A DNA stretch of 64,000 nt from Penium margaritaceum (Eukaryota; Streptophyta; Zygnematophyceae; Desmidiales; Peniaceae), in the NCBI GenBank assembly GCA_023375785.1, contig SZWC01001166.1, positions 174,802 to 238,801 on the forward strand, read 5' to 3'. This document shows, in pieces, positions 10,751 to 22,019 of this stretch (its first letter is position 1; every line of letters starts with the position of its first letter). Both the position numbers and the translations under genes were made by a program. Below the pieces are notes generated by a model. The model searched no databases and had not been told where the DNA came from. It saw only the letters and a program-made list of their open reading frames with translations.

Positions 10751-11294
10751 GGGAGCATGTAGGACGCAAGTGGGACGCAAGTAGGACGCAAGTGGGGTGC
10801 AGGTGGGGCGCAAGTGGGACGCAAGTGGGACGCAAGTGGGGTGCAAGTGGGGCGCAAGTGGGGCACAAGTGGGACGCAAGTGGGACACAAGTAGAACGCA
10901 AGTAGAGCACAAGAAGGGCGCAAGTGGGATGGAAGTAGGGCGCAAGTAGGACGCAAGTGGGGTGCAAGTAGGACGCAAGTGGGGCGCAATTGGGCACAAG
11001 TGGGGTACTGGTAGGGCGCAAGTGTGGTTTAATGGGGCGCAAATGGGGCGCGAGTGGGATACAAGTGGGGTGCAAGTAGGGCGCAAGTGGGTTGCAAGTG
11101 GGGCGTACGTAGGGTACAAGTTGGGTGCAAGTAGGGTGCAAGTGGGGCGCAAGTGAGACGCAAGTGGGGCGCAAGTGGGCCGCAAGTGGGTTGTAAGTAA
11201 GGCGCGAGTAGGATGCAAGTGGGGCGCAAGTGGGGCGGAAGTAGGGTGCAAGTGGGGCGCAATTGGGGCTCTAGTAGGGCACAATTGGACGCAA

Positions 11295-11922
11295 TGTCAG
11301 AAGATTTCAATGAGCAAGGAGGCTAGGAGCAGAAGCGATCAAAAGCACTATGTCACACAAGAGCAACTCAGGAAAGTGAAGGGAGCAGAGATTTGAGGAA
11401 GACGCCAAGGAGTTAGTTGTACGAGCGCGAGAGAAGTGAGACTGAGCAACGTTGAGGTAGTCAGAGGGTAGTGAGAGAGCACAGAAGCAAACCGAGGTGA
11501 GTGATATGCCAGAGGTGAGCAAAAAGGTAAGAATGACGAAGCAAAGAGAGAGTTGGGACTGGTGGGCAAAGGCGGTAGAAGCGAAAGACGAGCGGGACAA
11601 GTACACGGCGGCGATGCCGTGGAACCAAAGGGGAACAGGATGAGTAGAACTGTTCTGGTTTATCGAGGAGGACATGAACATCCTCCATATGTACAACAGA
11701 ACAGGATTGAAGGAAAATCATGAGCAACGGCTTTTGCACTAGCCGGACGCGCTTGCGGAGATTCTTCTTATAAGGGGATTCTCCGGTAGGAAGTCCGTTG
11801 GCCGGTCCATGACGGTTAGCGGCTAGTGAAAGTGATGACCGAGGTGGTTCTGGCCGGAGTTGAACCGTTATTGAGAATTTATCTCGGGATGCGTCGTGCT
11901 CTATTAGAATCATATTCCGACA
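11295..11922 (-). repeat. 3' LTR of element B
   Basis: It begins TGTCAGAAG and ends ATTCCGACA on the + strand, giving TG...CA ends. Its sequence matches the LTR of element A (5794-6423) and the 5' LTR at 14404-15034 throughout. Confidence 0.85.
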
Positions 11923-11960
11923 CCCCCCTTGAATCTGATAGATCACCTGTGTAATTAGGC

Positions 11961-12683
11961 TCATTGTAGGGTAATGGAGCGACCTAAACCCTGAGAGGAA
12001 AGGAAGTGAGACCACGTGTCTCCGAGGTCTTGTGGATGTGCGTCGATGAGAGCATGGTAGGTCCTGTGCATGACAGTTTTCAGTTCTTGGCGCACTTGCT
12101 GATTGACTTCAGCATATGATTGAGTCCGTTGTTCTGGTGTTCCGAGGTAGAGTCGGTCACCAAACAGACAGTCTGTTACGCCATGGTGTAGCAGAAGGAC
12201 TGGATAGAAGGACCAATATACCTGCTCGGCCCACTCTTGTGTCTGTCTCCACCCTTCATGAAGACCAAAAGAGGCCAAAGGGTCAGTTGCTCCTGCCAGT
12301 GTAGGCAGGGTTGGCATGTTGTTTCAGACGCCTTTGAGCCAGTGTTGCCACCACCCTTGATGAAGAGTTTTGTGCCAAAGCATTGGAATAGAGTGAGCAG
12401 CTCAGAAGTGATGATGGTAGGAGGGATGCACAAGTGGTCGAAGTTGATCACAAACCGCCTCAAAGGTGATCTACTGGACATTCATGGCCTAGTCGTCCAA
12501 GGATAGGCAATGTCTATCGATGTTGTACTCGATAGATTTTCGTAGTAGGTTAAGGAATGCATGCCCGTGAATTGACCATCCGGCAGCTCGAAGGAGGAAA
12601 GAGGCAGACCATGTATGCACGTTGGAGCGATCTTCAGCCAGTACGTCAACGAAGGGTACTTGGGGAGGAGGTGGAGCAGCCAT
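11961..12683 (-). pseudogene. gag-like region of LTR element B
   Basis: Minus-strand frames start MAAPPPPQVPFVDVLAED and continue with NVHTWSASFLLRAAGW, then LFGDRLYLGTPEQRTQSYAE and DLGDTWSHFLSSQ toward the 3' LTR. The protein is the counterpart of that in element A. It resembles copia-type gag in outline but lacks a recognisable zinc knuckle. It is a fossil region rather than a host gene, and it is broken. Confidence 0.5.
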
Positions 12684-12824
12684 GGTGGTGGTTGGAAGGA
12701 AGGGACGTAGGAGGTGCTGAGTTGAGGTAGTTGATGGCAGGATGAAGCAGCTGTGTGGAAAGAGGTTACCCGGGGAAGACCTCGGGTGCTACGGTGGGTT
12801 TGGCCTATGAGCAGGTTGTCGCGA

Positions 12825-13870
12825 AATGTGATGCAACCCGGCGGATCCTTGTGCCAAGCAGATGCTGACGCAGAGGAAAGCCGGTGATAAGGGAGGAGCA
12901 CTTGATGACTGAGTGGACACAGGGGTGAAACCACACATGCTGCGCAAATTTCGGTGTGGGCGCAGGTCGTCGCGAGGCGGGCAATGCGACCGGGCGGATC
13001 CGTGTGCCAAGCGGGCAAGGAAAGGCGGATGATAGCGGCGGAATGATTGACAGCAGAGTGGGCGCAAGGGCAAAACCACGTGTGCTGCTGTAATAGAGGG
13101 ATAGAATGCGGCAAGGGGAAGGCAAGAGCCAATGCGCCGCAAGAAATCTGCTGCCAGTATAGGTGCAGGCTGTTGCGAGACGGGCAGCTGGCATGTGCAG
13201 GTCCTTGTGCTGGTCAAAGATGCTGATACTTGCGGATGAGGAGGCGAAAGCTGATGATATAGGCGTGGACGGAGGGGCAAACCGTGTGTACTGCTGAAGT
13301 TTTGGCATGGGCACAGGTCGTCGCGGAACAGGCGATCCAACTGGAAGGATCCTTGTGCCAAGCAAAGAACGATGCAAAAGCAGAGGAACTGATGCTGCCG
13401 GAGGTGATTCGTTGTTAAGTGGGCGCACGGGCAGAACCACTTACGCTGCAAGGCGGTGCAGTTGCTGGCAAAAAAGCTGATAAAGACGGGCGAGTCGGAG
13501 AAGACAGATGAAGCTCAGATGAGAAAGATGGCTGGAGGAGGCACACTGAAGGTGCAGCTGAGGCGAGGAGTCAGAAAAGGAGGAAGACTGATGTTGATCC
13601 TGAAGTCATGGCAGAAGAGGAGGATGGAGGTTGTGGCAGGCGGAGGATTGCAAGGGAAGAGGCGGCGCAAGATAACCAAGTGCTCTGCTTTCAGGAGAGT
13701 GACGGCTTGTTCCTTAGTTGGACCGAGACCAACGGGCAGGAAGACTGGCGGTGTCCGATATCCTGGCAGCTAGAGGAAGTCGGTTGCAGCAGAGGAAGTC
13801 GTACGGCGAGCAAAGACACGGGTCCCCTGATGTAAGGAGAGTGACCGCTTGTTCCCCAGTTGGCTCGTAG
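12825..13870 (-). repeat. diverged internal repeats of element B
   Basis: A motif like GCGACCGGGCGGATCCTTGTG recurs near 12830, 12985 and 13340. A second motif, GAGTGACSGCTTGTTCCCCAG-like, occurs near 13700 and 13845. The same motifs recur in element C. The repeats are spaced about 140-160 bp, or multiples of that, and are too diverged to read as one protein. Confidence 0.6.
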
Positions 13871-14391
13871 TGGGAGCAGGAAGACTGGTGGTGTCAGATG
13901 TCCTAACGGTGGAAGATACGCTGCTGCTGCTGACAACGTGAGAAGGCGGTGCGAGGACGCGACTCAAGATGACGGATGTAAACAAGAAGAGAATGGGGCG
14001 GTTGAAGCAGATGAGGCTGATGAAAGGAAGTGGGCAAGACGAAGCTGCTTGCGGAGGCTGGGGGATGAGAGGCAGCAGGTAGCGAGTGACAGGAAGCTTC
14101 TAGGAAGTGACTGTAGGACGGCGGCTCGGGAGCTGCTTGCGGCTATTGTGGACAACGAGTCACCGATTATTGGCCACGGGTGCAGAATGGGCACAGAGCT
14201 TCCTCAGGATGACGAGACGTTGCTTTAGTGCAAAGAACACTCCAAGCGGTGCTGCTGATGTCAGCTATCTCCAAAGCGAAGAGGCGCAAAGGGACGACAG
14301 CGACAACGGAGGAGTGCAGATACGAGAAGCAAGGCAATGATGGAGGCACAGCGATGACGAGGTCAAGGGGCACCAGGTGATGTAGCATGAT

Positions 14392-14403
14392 GATCTGATA
14401 CCA
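14392..14403 (-). other. primer-binding site of element B (tRNA-Met type)
   Basis: On the minus strand the 12 bases next to the 5' LTR read TGGTATCAGATC. This is one base from TGGTATCAGAGC, the site complementary to the 3' end of initiator methionine tRNA used by many plant LTR elements. Confidence 0.8.
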
Positions 14404-15034
14404 TGTCATAAGAATGCAATGAGCAAGGAGGCCAGGAGCAGAAGCGAGCTCACGCACTACTTCATACGAGAGCAACTCAGGAAAGTGACAGGAGAAGAGA
14501 GGTGAGGAAGACGCCAAGGAGTTAGTCGTGCGAGCGTAAGAGAAGCAAGACTAAGTGATGTTGAGGTAGTCGGAGGGCAGTGAGAGAGCACGGAAGCGAA
14601 GCGAGGTGAGTGATGCGGCAGGGGTGAGCAAAAATGTGAGAGTGACGAAGCGAAGAGAGAGTTGGGACTGGTGGGCAAAGGCGGTAGAAGCGAAAGACGA
14701 GCGAGATAAGTACACGGCGGCGAAGCCGCGGAACCAAAGGGTAACATGATGAGTATAACTGTTCTGGTTAATCGAGGAGGGCATGAACATCCTCCGTATG
14801 TACAACATAACAGGACAGAAGGAAAAGCATGAGCAACGGCTTCTTTTGGGCTAGCCGGACGCGCTTGTGGAGATTCCGCTTATTAGGGGATTCCTCGGTA
14901 GGAAGTTCGTTGGCCGGTCCATGACCGTTAACGGCTAGTGAAAGTGATGACCGAGGTGGTTTTGGCCGGAGCCAATCCGTTACTGAAAATTTATCTCGGG
15001 ATGCGTCACGCTCTGTCAGATTCATATTCCGACT
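14404..15034 (-). repeat. 5' LTR of element B
   Basis: The segment starts TGTCATAAGAATGC directly after the primer-binding site and ends at the array. It matches the 3' LTR over its whole length, including the shared block GGCGAAGCCGCGGAACCAAA. Confidence 0.85.
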
Positions 15035-16260
15035 TGCAAGTGGGGCACAAGCAGGGCGCAGGCGGGGCTTAGTAGGGCGCAAGTATGGTGCAAGTAGGAC
15101 GCATGTAGGGCGCAAGTGGGGCACAAGTAGGGCATAAGTGGGGTGCAAGAGGGACGCAAGTGGGGCGCAACTGAGGTGCAAGTGGGACGCAAGTGGGGCG
15201 CAAGCGGGGCGTAACTGGGGTGCAAGTAGGACGCAAGTGGGGCACAATTAGGGCGTAAGAGGGGCATAAGTAGGGCGCAAGTGGGGCGCAAGTGGGGTGC
15301 AAGAAGGGCGCAAGTAGGGTGCAAGTGAAGTGCAAGTGGGGTGCAAGTAGGGCGCAAGTGGGGTGAAAGTGGGGCACAAGTAGGGCGCAAGTGGGGCGCA
15401 AGTGGAACGCAAGTAGGGTGCAAGTGGGGCACAAGTAGGGCACAAGTGGGGTGCAAGTGGGGCGTACGTAGGGCGTAAGTGGAACGTATATAGGACACAA
15501 GTGGGCTGCAAGTGGAGTGCAAGTGGGGCGCAAGTGGGGCGCAAGTGGGGTGCAAAATGGGACGCATGTGGGACGAAAGTATAGCGCAAGTAGGGTGCAA
15601 GTAGGGCGGAAGTGGGACGCAAGTAGGGCGCAAGTGGGGCGCAAGTGGGGTGCAAGTAGGACGCAAGTAGGGCGCAAGTGGGCACAGGTGGGGCGCAAGT
15701 GGGGTGCAAGTTGGGCGTAAATGGGACGCAAGTGGGGTGCAAATGGGGTGCAAATAGGACGCAAGTGGGGTGAAAGTGGGACGCTCGTAGGATGCAAGTG
15801 GGGTGTAAGTAGGGCGCAAGTGGGGCGCAAGTGGGGCGTTGGTGGGGTGCAAGTGGGGCGCAAGTGGGGTGCAAGTGGTATGCAAGTAAAGCACAAGTAG
15901 GACGCATGTGGGGTGCAAGAAAGGCACAAGTAGGGTGCAAGTGAGATGCAAGTGGGGCGCAGGTAGGGCGCAAGTGGGGTGCAAGTGGTATGCAAGTAAA
16001 GCACAAGTAGGACGCATGTGGGGTGCAAGGAAGGCACAAGTAGGGTGCAAGTGAGATGCAAGTGGGGCGCAGGTAGGGCGCAAGTGGGGTGCAAGTGGGA
16101 TGCAAGTAGGACGCAAGTGGGGCGTAAGTGGGGCACAAGTAGGGAGCAAGTGCGGCTCAGTATGGCACAAATGGGACACAAGTGGGGTACATGTAGGGCG
16201 CAAGTAGGGCACAAGTAGGGCACAAGTGGGGCGCAAGTGGGGCTCATGTGGGGCGCAAGT
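15035..16260 (+). repeat. 11-bp minisatellite block 3 (G-rich on +)
   Basis: The block is the same GGGGCGCAAGT array, between element B and element C. Open frames of about 400 codons on the minus strand are repeat artefacts. Confidence 0.97.
15860..16095 (+). repeat. higher-order duplication, 110-bp offset (10 units)
   Basis: GCAAGTGGTATGCAAGTAAA occurs at 15871 and 15981, followed in both by the same run of variant units (GCATGTGGGG, AAGGCACAAG, GAGATGC). The offset is 10 x 11. Confidence 0.85.
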
Positions 16261-16891
16261 TGTCAGAAGAATGTGGACACAAGGACAGCACCAGCAGCAG
16301 CAGAAGCAGGCAGAAGCGTTAGGACATGCAAGTGTACGTCAGCACGGTGAAATAAGCGAGAGCGGTCCGAGAAGTTAGTCGCGGAGGTTGATAGAGGCTG
16401 AGACGTGAGGTAGTCAAGGTAGACAAGTTGATGTGAGAGAGTGCTGGCGAGATGAGTGATGGTTGGCGGAGTAAGAGAGCTGAGCGAAGGAGCGAGAGTG
16501 ACGGAGCAAAGAGGTGAGAGAGGCTGGCGAAGACAGGGAATGCGAGGAGCGAGCACAGCGAGAACACGGCGGCAAAGCCGTAGAACCAAAGGGGAACAAG
16601 ATAGGTAGAACTGCTCTGGTTAATTGTGGAGGGAATGAACATCCTCCATATGTACTACATAACAAGAAAAGTAGGAAACATAGATAACGGCTTCTTCTGC
16701 ACTAGCCAGACGTGCTTCCGGTGATTCCGCTTATTAGGGGATGTCTCAGTAGGAAGGCCGTTGGTCAGTTGAGTACTGTTAACGGCTAGTGAGCGATGAC
16801 CGAGGTGGTTCTGGCCGGAGTTGAACCATTATTGAGAGCTCCGATTATGCAAGGGGTGAGATGTACCTTGTCAGAGTCATGTTTTCTGACA
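16261..16891 (-). repeat. 3' LTR of element C (631 bp)
   Basis: It runs from TGTCAGAAGAATGTGG to TTTTCTGACA on the + strand, with a 7-bp terminal inverted repeat TGTCAGA/TCTGACA. It matches 19365-19990. Confidence 0.9.
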
Positions 16892-16934
16892 GCCCCCCTG
16901 AGTCCGACAAGATGGAGAACCCTGATTGCTTTTT

Positions 16935-17540
16935 CTAGGGAGCAATGAGGTCCTGGAAACGTTGTCTCGTGGGGGGTGTTTCCACTCCATGGAGGGATCT
17001 TACGATCTCGTTGCAGAGATTTGGATTCCACGCTGATGCTACTAGAGTGTGCCACATGGCTGCCACTGGGGATACTTCATTGATGATTGTGTGGTAGACA
17101 GGATGGGTAGTGTGGCGAAGGTATTTCTTGATATCTCGGAGGGTCATTGTGTAGGCCCTTGGAGGACTTCTAGGGTTGCCGTAAACTCCTTCTAAAAGGA
17201 GGAAGAGTTGATACCAATGGGGAAATGACTGTTTTGTGTGGATGCGTATGCCACCATACCAGTCGTGGATGTTTTCTCCGAACTGATCGAGCTTTGGGAT
17301 GTGTGTCCAATCGGGGGCACAAACAGCCATGTTGATGTGGCAAGTTGTGAGTGGAGGTTTGTGTTTGAGGAAGGGGAGAAGGTTGAACAGCTGTGTGACT
17401 TCAGTGTGGCGTGGATCTTGACGAGAGTGTGCACCGGGTGATGCCCTCAAGAAGGTTATTTGTGCCAGGTGGAGACCGATGCGAGGGAATGAGGAGGAGG
17501 CTGATGACTGAGTGGCTGCAGGGGCAAAAATCTCGTACAC
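16935..17540 (-). CDS. gag-like protein of LTR element C
   Basis: A minus-strand open frame of up to 201 codons. The likely functional start is the internal Met of MAVCAPDWTHIPKLDQFGEN. It continues with IHDWYGGIRIHTKQSFPHW, ITT-like helices and VAAMWHTLVASAW, then ends shortly before the polypurine tract. The arrangement (a leading PKLDQFGENxxDW, a central helix bundle and AMWxxL) is that of copia-type retrotransposon gag proteins. No zinc knuckle is present. It is the only protein this element seems to have encoded, so replication would have needed pol from elsewhere. It looks open over its length. Confidence 0.55.
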   Translation of the reverse strand: MYEIFAPAATQSSASSSFPRIGLHLAQITFLRASPGAHSRQDPRHTEVTQLFNLLPFLKHKPPLTTCHINMAVCAPDWTHIPKLDQFGENIHDWYGGIRIHTKQSFPHWYQLFLLLEGVYGNPRSPPRAYTMTLRDIKKYLRHTTHPVYHTIINEVSPVAAMWHTLVASAWNPNLCNEIVRSLHGVETPPTRQRFQDLIAP

Positions 17541-17574
17541 TGTGGAAGTTTTCGGCGTGTGCGCAGGTTGTTGT

Positions 17575-18860
17575 GGAATGGGGCGATGCGACCGGGTGGA
17601 TCCTTGTGTTGATCAAGAGATGATGAGGAAGACGGAGGAACGAACGGAGGAATGATTGATGATTGAGAGGGCGCAGGGGTGGAACCACGTGCTCCTGCGA
17701 AGTTTTGGCGTGGACACAGGTCGTCGCGACTCGAGCGATGTGACCGGATGGATCCGTGGGCCGTGCAGAGGATGATATAAACAGCGAAGGAGCGATTGAT
17801 GATGGAGTGGGCGCACGGGCAAAACCACGTGCGCTTTGGATGTTTTCGGCATGGGCGCACGTCGTCTCGAAATGGAGGATGCGACCGGGCGGATCCTTGT
17901 GCCGAGCAGAGGATGATGCTGATGGCGGAGAACGGTTGATGATAGAGTGGGCAGAAGAGGCAAAACCTCCTGCGCTGATGAAATAGGGGAGTAGGATGCG
18001 GCAAGGGGAAGGTAGGTGCCAATGCGCCGCGAGAAATTTGTTGCCGGCGTGGGTGCATGCTGCTACGAAGCGGGCAGCTAGCTCGAGCAGATCCTTGTGC
18101 TGGCCACAGATGCTGATGATGATTGCAGATGAGAAAGCAGAAGCTGATGATGATGGCCGAGTGGATGGAGGGACAAGCCGCGTGCGCTGAAGGAGGTTTC
18201 CGCGTGGGCGCAGGTTGTCGCAGAATGGGCGATGCGACCGGGCGGATCCTTGTGCCGAGCTGAAAGCGATGCGGAATTGGAGGAATGAGGAAACGATTGA
18301 ATGAGTGGGCACAGGGGCGGAACCACGTGCACTGCGAAGCAATGCTGATGAAGATTATCGGTGAGGAAGATGCTGATGATGGAGAAGTGATACAAAGGAG
18401 ACGCGGAGGATGCTGATGACAGAGAGACGGAGGTGAGGTAGGAACAGGCGGTTGATGGAGCTGAGGAGACTAGAGCCAGGATGGCAAGGAGGGCTGATGG
18501 GAGCAGATGAGGATGATGCAAGAAGTGAAGACTGGAGGCAAATGATAATGCTGGATAAGAGAGGTAGGGAGCAATGCAAGCAGAGGGAGGCGAGACAAGA
18601 CGCAACACGGCAGAGAGGTAGAACGTCACAACTACTTCCTTTGCTTTCAGGAGAGTGACGGCTTGTTCCCCAGTTGGCTCGAAAATGGGAGCAGGAAGAC
18701 TGGTGGTGTCCGATATCCTGTCAGCTGGAGGAAGTTGGTTGCGACAGAGGGAGTCGAGCAGCGGGCAGAGGCATTGGTCCGCTGATGTCGGGAGAGTGAC
18801 GGCTTGTTCCCCAGTTGGCTCGGACCTGGGAGCAGGAAGACTGGTGGTGTCCAATATCCT
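17575..18860 (-). repeat. diverged internal repeats of element C
   Basis: The motif GCGATGCGACCGGGCGGATC recurs with variation near 17582, 17741, 17877 and 18229. GAGTGACGGCTTGTTCCCCAG-type copies lie near 18653 and 18797, each followed by GGAAGACTGGTGGTGTC. These match repeats inside element B, so the repeat structure predates the split of the two families. Confidence 0.6.
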
Positions 18861-19352
18861 CACACCGGTAGTTTGGCTGCACTTGTTTGACGGAGCGAGA
18901 GGGCGCCGCGAGAAGGCGGCTGGAGATGATGGATGCAAGCGGGCTGAGGATGATGGCGAGGAAATAGCAGATGAAGATTGATGAGGAAAGAGGCAAGAGG
19001 AGGAGGTGCTTGTAGTGGCAGAGGCAATGAGGGGCAGTGGATGGCAGATGGCAGGAAGCTTCTTGGTAGTTGACGGTAGGCAGGGGCTGAAGAGTTGCTT
19101 GCGGCTCATGTGGATGACAAGTCACCAGTTGCTAGCCACGGGCGCGAGAATGGACGCAGGGATTTCTTACGATAACGAGGCATTTCTTCAGCGCGGGGAA
19201 CTCGTCAGGCAGTGCTGCTGATGTCAGCTGCTGGCAAAGAGTGAGGCGTAGGGTGACCGTAGCGGCGGTAGAAGATCGCAGGTGGAAGCGATGGAGGGAC
19301 GATGACGGCAGAGCGATGACGCAGTCACGAGACACCAGGTGATGTTGCCTGA

Positions 19353-19364
19353 TGCTCTGATACC
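19353..19364 (-). other. primer-binding site of element C (tRNA-Met)
   Basis: On the minus strand these bases read TGGTATCAGAGC, a perfect match to the common plant initiator-Met tRNA primer-binding site, directly adjoining the 5' LTR. Confidence 0.88.
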
Positions 19365-19990
19365 ATGTTAAATGAATGTGGACATGAGGACAGCAGCAGC
19401 AGAAGTAGGCAAAAGCGTTAGGACATGCAAGTGTACGTCAGCAGAGTGACGTAAGCGAGAGTGGTCCGAGGAGTTAGTTGCGGGGGTTGATAGAGGTTGA
19501 GACGTGAGGTAGTCGAGGTAGACAAGATGATGTGAGAGAGTGCTGGCGAGATAAGTGATGGTTGGCGGAGTAAGAGAGCTGAGCGAAGGAGCGAGAGTGA
19601 CGGAGCGAAGAGCTGAGAGAGGCTGGCAAAGACAGGGAATGCGAAGAGCGAGCAGAGCGAGAACATGGCAGCGAAGCCGCGGAACCAAAGGGGAATAGGC
19701 AGGGTAGAACTGTTCTAGTTAATTGAGGAGGGAATGAACATCCTCCATATGTACTAGAGAACAGGAAGATTAGGAAACATAGATAACGGCTTCTTCTACA
19801 CTAGCCGGACGTGCTTGCGGTGATTCCGCTTATTAGGGGATGTCTCGGTAGGAAGACCGTTGGTCGGTTGAGGACTGTTACCGGCTAGTGAGCGATGACC
19901 GAGGTGGTTCTGGCCGGAGTTGAACCATTATTGAGAGCTCGGATTATCCGAGGGGTGATATGTACCTTGTCGGAGTCATGTTTTCTGACA
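19365..19990 (-). repeat. 5' LTR of element C (626 bp)
   Basis: It starts TGTTAAATGAATGTGG on the + strand next to the primer-binding site and ends TTTTCTGACA at the array. It is homologous over its length to 16261-16891. Confidence 0.9.
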
Positions 19991-22019
19991 CAAGTGAGGC
20001 GCAAGTGGGGCACAAGTGGGGTGCAAGTGGGGGACAAGTAGGGCGCAAGTGGGACACAAGTGGGGCGCAAGTAGGACGCAAGTGGAGCGCAAGTAAGGCA
20101 CAAGTGGGGCGCAAGTGGGGCGCACGTAGGGCGCAAGTAGGGCGCAAGTAGGACGCAAGTGGGGTGTAAGTGGGGCGCAAGTGTGGTGCAGGTAGGACGC
20201 AAGTGGGGTGCAAGTGGGGTGCAAGTAGGACGTAAGTGGTGCGCAAGTGGGGGGCATGTAGGACGCAAATGGGGTGCAAGTAGGATGCACGTAGAGCGCA
20301 AGTGGGACGCAAGTGGGGTGCAAGTGGGGAGCAAATAGGGTGCAAGTGGGGCATAAAGGGGCACAAGTAGCCGCAGGTGAAGTGCACGTGGGGCTCAAGT
20401 ATGGTGCAAGTGGGGCGCAAGTAGGGCGCAAGTAGGGCACAAGAGCGGCACAAATAGCGCGCAAGTGAGACGCAAGTGGGAGGTACGTAAGGCGCATGTG
20501 GGACGCAAGCAGGGCTCAAGTGGGGTAGAAGTGGGGTACAAGTAGGGCGCAAGTGGGGCGAAAGTGGGGCACAAGTAGGATGCAAGTGGGGTGCAAGTAG
20601 GACGCAAGTGAGACACAAGTGGGGCGCACGTAGGGTGCAAGAGGTGCGCAAGTAGGGTGCAAGTGGGGTGCAAGTGGGGCGCAAGTGGGGTGCAAGTGGG
20701 ACGCAAGTGGGGCAAAAGTCGGGTGCAAGTGGGACGCAAGTGGGGCGTAAGCAGGGCGCAAGTGGGACGCAAGTGGGACGCAAGTACGGCGAAAGTGGGG
20801 TGCAAGTAAGGCACAAGTGGGACGCAAGTTGGACGCACGTAGGGCGCAGGTGGGGCACAAGTAGGACGCAAGTGGGGTGTAAGTGGGGCGCAAATGTGGT
20901 GCAAGGAGGATGCAAGTGGGGCACAAGTGGGGCGCAAGTAGGGCGTAAGTGGGGCGCAAGTGGGAGGTAAGTAGGGTGCAAGTAGGGCGCAAGTAGGGCG
21001 CAACTGGGGCGCAAGTAGGGCACAAGTGGGACGCAAGTGGGGTACAAGTGGGGTGCAAGTGGGACGTAAGTGGGGTGCAAGTGGGGCGCAAGTGGGGTGC
21101 AAGTATGGCACAAGTAGGGTGCAAGTGGGGAAGAAGTGGGGTGCAAGTAGGGCCCAAGTGGGACGTAAGTTGGGTGCAAGTTGGGCGCAAGTGGGGCGCA
21201 AGTGGGGCGCAAGTAGGGCGGAACTAGGGCGCAAGTGGAGTGCAAGTAGGACGCAAGTTGGGCGCAAGTGGGACGCACATAGGGCGCAAATGGGGTACAA
21301 GTAGGGACCAAGTGGGGCCCAAATGGAACGCAAGTGGAGTACAAGTAGGGTGCAAGTGGGATGCAAGTGGGACGCACGTAAACCGCAAGTCGGGCACAAG
21401 TAGGGTGCAAGTGGGTTGTAAGTGGAGCGTAACTGCGGCGCAAGTGAGGCGGAAGTGGGGCGCAAGTAGGACACAAGTAGGGTACAAGTGGGGCACAAGT
21501 AGGGTGCAAGTGGGGTACAAGTCGGGCGCAAGAAGGACATATGTAGGGCGCAAGTGGGGTATAGGTGGGACGCAAGTGGTGTGCAAATGGGGCCCAATGG
21601 GGTGCATGTGGGGCGCAAGTGGGATGCAAGTAGGGCACAAGTGGGGCGCAAATGCGACGCACGTAGGGTGCAAGTTGGGCATAAGTAGGGTGCAAGTGGG
21701 GAGCAAGTGGGGCGCAATTGGGGCCCAAGTGGGGTGCAGGTAGGGCGCAAGTGGGACGCAAGTGGGGTGCAAGTGGGGCACAAGTAGGGCGCAAGTTGGG
21801 CGCTAGTGGGGCACAAGTAGCCGCAAGTGGGATGTAAGTGGAGCGTAAGTAGAACGCAAGTGGGGTGCAAGTAGGGGTAAAGTAGGGCGCGAGTGCGACA
21901 CAAGTAGGACGCAAGTGAGCAGCAAGCAGGGCATCCTTAGGGCGCAAGTGGGCCGCGAGTAGGACGCAAGTGGGGCGCAAGTGGGGCGCAAGTGAGGCGC
22001 AAGTAGGGTGCAGGTAGGA

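Larger units (their letters stand above)
7764..11294 (+). repeat. 11-bp minisatellite block 2 (G-rich on +)
   Basis: The same GGGGCGCAAGT array resumes directly after the interior of element A and runs to the LTR of element B. The landmark unit GTAGCCGCAAG appears near 7787 and 10078, as it does near 4026 in block 1, showing long-range copying between blocks. Minus-strand open frames of 381, 561 and 458 codons are repeat artefacts. Confidence 0.97.
11295..15034 (-). mobile_element. gag-only LTR element B, both LTRs present
   Basis: A 3' LTR (11295-11922, 628 bp) and a 5' LTR (14404-15034, 631 bp) flank a 2.5-kb interior. A polypurine-tract complement (CCCCCCTT) sits next to the 3' LTR, and a tRNA-Met-type primer-binding site (14392-14403) next to the 5' LTR, fixing minus orientation. 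The array flanks read CGCAA on the left and TGCAA on the right, consistent with a 5-bp target duplication. The interior holds a gag-like region and then diverged internal repeats but no protease, integrase or RT, so it is non-autonomous. The LTRs differ at many sites, so it is not a recent insertion. Confidence 0.9.
16261..19990 (-). mobile_element. gag-only LTR element C, both LTRs present
   Basis: LTRs at 16261-16891 (3') and 19365-19990 (5') flank a 2.47-kb interior. The 3' LTR ends TTTTCTGACA followed by GCCCCCCTG, the complement of a polypurine tract. The 5' LTR abuts a perfect tRNA-Met primer-binding site. The array on both sides reads CAAGT (16256-16260 and 19991-19995), a 5-bp target duplication. 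The interior encodes a gag-like protein near the 3' LTR and diverged repeats elsewhere, with no pol. By eye the LTRs differ at somewhere near one site in twelve, suggesting an old insertion. The family is related to A and B through shared LTR blocks. Confidence 0.92.

Noticed and set aside
13456-14340. Plus-strand frames in element B (about 105-122 codons)
   Set aside because: They overlap the diverged internal repeats, lie opposite to the element's direction and lack recognisable domains.
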